A stretch of 8,816 bases of DNA, taken from positions 1 through 8,816 of the forward strand of contig CAMPIF010000153.1 of NCBI GenBank assembly GCA_946886245.1, given 5' to 3'. Each line of letters begins with the position of its first letter. Within the stretch, counting starts at the first letter, position 1. Below are positions 5,834 through 8,816 of this stretch, piece after piece. This DNA comes from Ectopseudomonas composti. GTDB taxonomy: Bacteria; Pseudomonadota; Gammaproteobacteria; Pseudomonadales; Pseudomonadaceae. The position numbers and the translations under genes were made by a program. The notes under the pieces are model-generated. The model was not told the origin of the DNA. It saw only the letters and a program-made list of their open reading frames with translations, and did no database searches.

Positions 5834-8077
5834 TCACTCCACGAGACAGTCCACGCAATAGTGCCCCGCCTCGGTCTGCAAGCCGTGTACATCGATATCG
5901 AAGCCGGGGAAGGCCTGGTCGAAGGTCCGTGCGAAGGCCAGGTAGTCGAGAATCGAACGAGTGGCGGCAGTGAAGCGCTCGCCCGGCATGATCAAGGGAA
6001 TGCCCGGCGGGTAAGGCACCAGCATCACCGCAGCGATACGTCCCAGCAACTGGTCGATGGGCACCGCCTCGACCTCGCCGCGCACCAGACGGTCATAGGC
6101 ATCGGCAGGCTTGATCGCCAGCTCGGGCAGCGCCGTGTACATGCTTTTCAGCGCCTTGGCCGTGGCGTTTTCGCGGTAGCAGCCATGCAGCGCGTCGCAC
6201 AGATCCCGCAAGCCCATGCCCTGGTAGCGTCCACCGCCCGCGTGGGCGATGCAGGGCAGCACGTCGATCAGCGGCAGGTTGGCATCGTAGCTGCGCTTGA
6301 ACTCCAGCAGCTCGGTCAGCAGCGTGCTCCATTTGCCCTTGGTGATGCCCATGGAGAACAGCACCAGGAAGGAGTACAGGCCAGTCTTCTCCACCACCAG
6401 GCCGCGCTCCCAGAGGAACTTACTGACCACCGCTGCGGGAATCCCCTGCTGCTCCAGTTTGCCGGCCGCATTGAGGCCAGGCATCACCAACGTGACCTTG
6501 ATCGGATCGAGCAGCACATAGTCATCGGCCACTTCACCGAAGCCATGCCAATCAGCGTCCGGCTGCAACACCCAGTCGGAAGTCGTCAGGCTGTCGGCGC
6601 CACCGGCCTCAGCCGGCTGCCAGATGCTGAACCACCAGTCCTCGGCGCTCAGGTTGCGCCGTACATTGGCCAGTGCCCGGCGGAAGCTCAGCGCCTCGTC
6701 GAAGGTTTCCTGGATCAGCGAACGCCCTGCCGGCCCCTCCATCATCGCCGAGGCCACATCCAGCGAGGCGATGATGCCGTACTGTGGCGATGTGGAGATG
6801 TGCATCATGAAGGCTTCGTTGAAACGGTCACGATCCAGCTGCCGCTGCCCACCGTCCTGCACGTGAATCATCGAGGCCTGGCTGAAGGCCGCCAGCAGCT
6901 TGTGCGTCGAATGGGTGGTGAACACCAGTGGCGAGCGCTCGTCGTAGCGGGTGCCCATGCCGTAGCGGCCCGCATAGAACTCGTGGAAGGCGGCGTAGGC
7001 ATACCAGGCCTCGTCGAAGTGCAGCACCTCGACCGAATCACCCAACGCCTGCTTGACCATTTCGGCGTTGTAGCAGAGCCCGTCGTAGGTCGAGTTGGTC
7101 ACCACCGCCAGCTTGACCTTGGGCGCACGGCCTCGTGCCAGCGGGCTGGCGTCGATCTTGGCCTGAATCGACTCTTTGCTGAACTCACTCAAAGGAATCG
7201 GCCCGATGATCCCCAGCTCGTTGCGTTCCGGGCACAGATAAAGCGGAATCGCACCGGTCATGATGATCGAGTGCAGGATCGACTTGTGGCAGTTGCGGTC
7301 CACCAGCACCAGGTCGTCGCGACCGACCATCGAATGCCAGACGATCTTGTTCGCCGTCGAGGTGCCGTTGATCACGAAGAAGGTATGGTCGGCGCCGAAG
7401 TTGCGCGCGGCGCGTGCCTCGGCCTCGGCCAGCGGGCCGGTGTGATCGAGCAGTGAGCCCAGTTCCGGCACAGAGACGGACAGGTCCGAGCGCAGCGTGT
7501 TCTCACCGAAGAACTGGTGAAAGGCCTGGCCCACCGGACTCTTGCGATAGGCCACGCCGCCGCCATGACCCGGCGTGTGCCAGGAATAGTTGGACTGCGC
7601 GGTGTGCTGAACCAGCGCCTTGAAGAACGGCGGCAGCAGGCCGTCGAGGTAGTTGTGCGCCGCACGCGCCACCTGCCGCGCCAGGAAGGACACGGTGTCT
7701 TCGTAGAGATAGAGGATGCCGCGCAGGTGGTTGAGATCGGCCATGGCCTCGGCCGGCGCGTTTTCGATGGTGACCTGCTCGCCCAGGGCGAAGATCGGCA
7801 ACTGCGGCGCACGCACTCGCGCCACACGGATCAGCTCGACCATGTCCTGCAGCAGGCGACTGTTCTCCCCTGCGCCCTCTGCCGCCACCAGGATGCAGGC
7901 CAGACCATGGTGGGTGGACGCGACGATACGCCCCTCGGCGGCGCTCGCCGTGGGCAGAATGCTGAAACCGTCCTGGGTGAGTTCCTGAGCGATGGCGCGC
8001 ACACGATCACCGGCCACGGTGTCGGCCTTGATGTCGCGGTGCACGATTAGGACGGGAAACTTGAGGTCTTTATACAT
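5834..8077 (-). CDS. ldcA: Lysine decarboxylase LdcA (Orn/Lys/Arg decarboxylase, PLP fold type I)
   Basis: A 747-residue PLP enzyme of the large bacterial Orn/Lys/Arg decarboxylase family, expected to convert L-lysine to cadaverine and CO2 in the cytoplasm. In P. aeruginosa LdcA feeds lysine catabolism through cadaverine and 5-aminovalerate (established). The N-terminal wing/receiver-like domain occupies about residues 1-130. The PLP domain follows, with SWHTPGHGGG (165-174), NGTSTANK (237-244, phosphate binding), the ring-stacking His in NCHKS (H264), HFDEAW with Asp355, and the PLP-binding Lys393 in THSTHK. A C-terminal domain ends near residue 747. The length is close to the 751 or so I recall for P. 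aeruginosa LdcA. AGGA 7 nt before the ATG supports the start. The assignment to lysine over arginine or ornithine rests on overall similarity and synteny. No clear terminator follows. Confidence 0.92.
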   Translation of the reverse strand: MYKDLKFPVLIVHRDIKADTVAGDRVRAIAQELTQDGFSILPTASAAEGRIVASTHHGLACILVAAEGAGENSRLLQDMVELIRVARVRAPQLPIFALGEQVTIENAPAEAMADLNHLRGILYLYEDTVSFLARQVARAAHNYLDGLLPPFFKALVQHTAQSNYSWHTPGHGGGVAYRKSPVGQAFHQFFGENTLRSDLSVSVPELGSLLDHTGPLAEAEARAARNFGADHTFFVINGTSTANKIVWHSMVGRDDLVLVDRNCHKSILHSIIMTGAIPLYLCPERNELGIIGPIPLSEFSKESIQAKIDASPLARGRAPKVKLAVVTNSTYDGLCYNAEMVKQALGDSVEVLHFDEAWYAYAAFHEFYAGRYGMGTRYDERSPLVFTTHSTHKLLAAFSQASMIHVQDGGQRQLDRDRFNEAFMMHISTSPQYGIIASLDVASAMMEGPAGRSLIQETFDEALSFRRALANVRRNLSAEDWWFSIWQPAEAGGADSLTTSDWVLQPDADWHGFGEVADDYVLLDPIKVTLVMPGLNAAGKLEQQGIPAAVVSKFLWERGLVVEKTGLYSFLVLFSMGITKGKWSTLLTELLEFKRSYDANLPLIDVLPCIAHAGGGRYQGMGLRDLCDALHGCYRENATAKALKSMYTALPELAIKPADAYDRLVRGEVEAVPIDQLLGRIAAVMLVPYPPGIPLIMPGERFTAATRSILDYLAFARTFDQAFPGFDIDVHGLQTEAGHYCVDCLVE

Positions 8078-8095
8078 TGTGACGTCCTGAAGGCT

Positions 8096-8112
8096 GGCAG
8101 GCTCGGCCTGCC
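8096..8112 (-). promoter_or_regulatory. Hairpin in the ldcA leader
   Basis: GGCAGGC (8096-8102) and GCCTGCC (8106-8112) form a perfect 7-bp stem with a 3-nt loop. The structure ends 7 nt before the AGGA ribosome-binding site (8085-8088) of ldcA. If transcribed it would form a stable stem beside the site of initiation. Any regulatory effect is inferred. Confidence 0.4.
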
Positions 8113-8198
8113 CATCGCCTCAGGTTAGAGGCTCCCCCTGATCGGCGGAACCCCCTGTGCATCACGCTATAAGAAAAGGTCGCAATTGCGCTGTTCGG

Positions 8199-8816
8199 TT
8201 ATTCCGGTGCTTTTTCCAGCTGCGCCCACAGCGACGGACCGCCAGCGGATTTCTCGATCACGGCCAGGCGTACCAGATGCTCCGCAAGCTCCTGCTCGCT
8301 GGCGCGAATGACGCGAGTGCGCGCACGAGAGGCGTCCAGACGGCGGATCGGCGTGGCCTGCTGACGCCCGCTGCCATCGCCATCGGCGCCTTCGCCGGCC
8401 AGGGACAGATTGGTCTGACCGCCGGTCATCGCCAGGTAGACGTCGGCGAGAATCTCCGAGTCGAGCAAGGCGCCGTGCAGTTCGCGGTTGGAGTTGTCGA
8501 CGCCGTAACGCTTGCACAGCGCATCCAGGCTGTTGCGCTGCCCCGGATGGCGCTCGCGCGCCATCATCAGGGTATCGAGCACCGAGCAGTAATCGCTGAC
8601 GTCGGCACGCTCGCTCTGGCCCAGCAGGGCGAACTCGTTGTTGATGAAGCCAACGTCGAACGCCGCGTTGTGGATGATCAGCTGGGCGCCCTTGATGAAC
8701 TCGTAGAATTCATCGGCGACCTCCTTGAAGCGCGGCTTGTCGGCGACGTACTCGTTGGTAATGCCGTGAACCGCGATGGCGCCTTCGTCGATTTCACGAT
8801 CGGGGTTGAGGTAGAC
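8199..8816 (-). CDS. dnaQ: DNA polymerase III epsilon subunit (3'-5' proofreading exonuclease), 5'-truncated by the window edge
   Basis: The visible 205 residues are the bulk of the epsilon proofreading subunit. The frame is open through base 8816, and about 40 N-terminal residues with the Exo I DTETTG motif lie outside. The internal ATG at 8582 is not the start. Visible landmarks are VYLNPDREID and AIAVHGIT. Exo II is HNAAFDVGFINNE. The DEDDh Exo III region is HGALLDSEILADVY, with catalytic His and Asp. After LAMTGG comes QTNLSL, in the position of the E. coli epsilon beta-clamp-binding hexapeptide QTSMAF. A variable Gly/Asp/Arg-rich linker and a polymerase-binding tail (to ...LWAQLEKAPE) complete the protein. 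It removes misincorporated nucleotides during replication, in complex with the alpha subunit and the clamp. From memory, P. aeruginosa has the same neighbour order (dnaQ then ldcA). Confidence 0.95.
   Translation of the reverse strand, partial: VYLNPDREIDEGAIAVHGITNEYVADKPRFKEVADEFYEFIKGAQLIIHNAAFDVGFINNEFALLGQSERADVSDYCSVLDTLMMARERHPGQRNSLDALCKRYGVDNSNRELHGALLDSEILADVYLAMTGGQTNLSLAGEGADGDGSGRQQATPIRRLDASRARTRVIRASEQELAEHLVRLAVIEKSAGGPSLWAQLEKAPE

Noticed and set aside
5861..7456. A 531-codon open frame on the plus strand opposite ldcA
   Set aside because: It is an antisense shadow of a strongly conserved PLP enzyme in high-GC DNA. Its product is Gln/Arg/His-rich with no domain pattern, and it lacks a credible start region.
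1..8816. Novel defence, mobile or CRISPR system
   Set aside because: Every sizeable gene is accounted for by a housekeeping or conserved Pseudomonas family. There are no spacer-repeat arrays, transposases, integrases, att sites or anomalous low-GC islands.

Overview
The window is an ordinary chromosomal segment of a high-GC gammaproteobacterium, almost certainly Pseudomonas in the broad sense. This rests on a recognisable fimL gene (similar to the ChpA N-terminus, a lineage-specific twitching/cAMP regulator), an LdcA-type lysine decarboxylase, and short dispersed palindromic repeats of a kind common in Pseudomonas intergenic DNA. From memory, the gene order dnaQ - ldcA - enoyl-CoA hydratase/isomerase - fimL - nudC - TauE-type permease - small membrane protein - SDR follows the P. 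aeruginosa PAO1 region around PA1816-PA1827. Here ldcA lies directly beside the isomerase gene, without the transporter genes I recall between them in PAO1.

Layout, left to right. The 3' part of a short-chain dehydrogenase/reductase (+) ends at 484 and is followed by a perfect terminator-type inverted repeat (500-531). The spacer up to 713 is packed with palindromic repeats (561-617, 645-690, 699-712). An uncharacterised two-TM protein (714-1361, -) is divergent from a TauE/SafE-type permease (1463-2242, +). The permease converges on nudC.

The rest is a rightward-originating minus-strand series: dnaQ (5' end beyond the window), ldcA, a crotonase-fold dienoyl-CoA isomerase, fimL and nudC. The last three are tightly packed (37-nt gap, then a TGATG stop/start overlap) and probably form one transcription unit. 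A candidate sigma-70 promoter for it lies at 5695-5722.

Functionally the window mixes housekeeping and accessory metabolism: replication proofreading (DnaQ), lysine to cadaverine (LdcA), beta-oxidation of fatty acids with odd-position double bonds (the isomerase), type IV pilus/cAMP signalling (FimL), and NAD(H) pyrophosphohydrolysis or NAD-RNA decapping (NudC). I see no mobile element, CRISPR array, RNA gene or defence-like system. The most interesting points are modest: an internally repeated Hpt-like signature in FimL with His in one copy and Gln in the other; a catalytic triad showing that the 'enoyl-CoA hydratase' is a delta3,5-delta2,4-dienoyl-CoA isomerase; a hairpin just ahead of the ldcA ribosome-binding site; and the intergenic repeat cluster.
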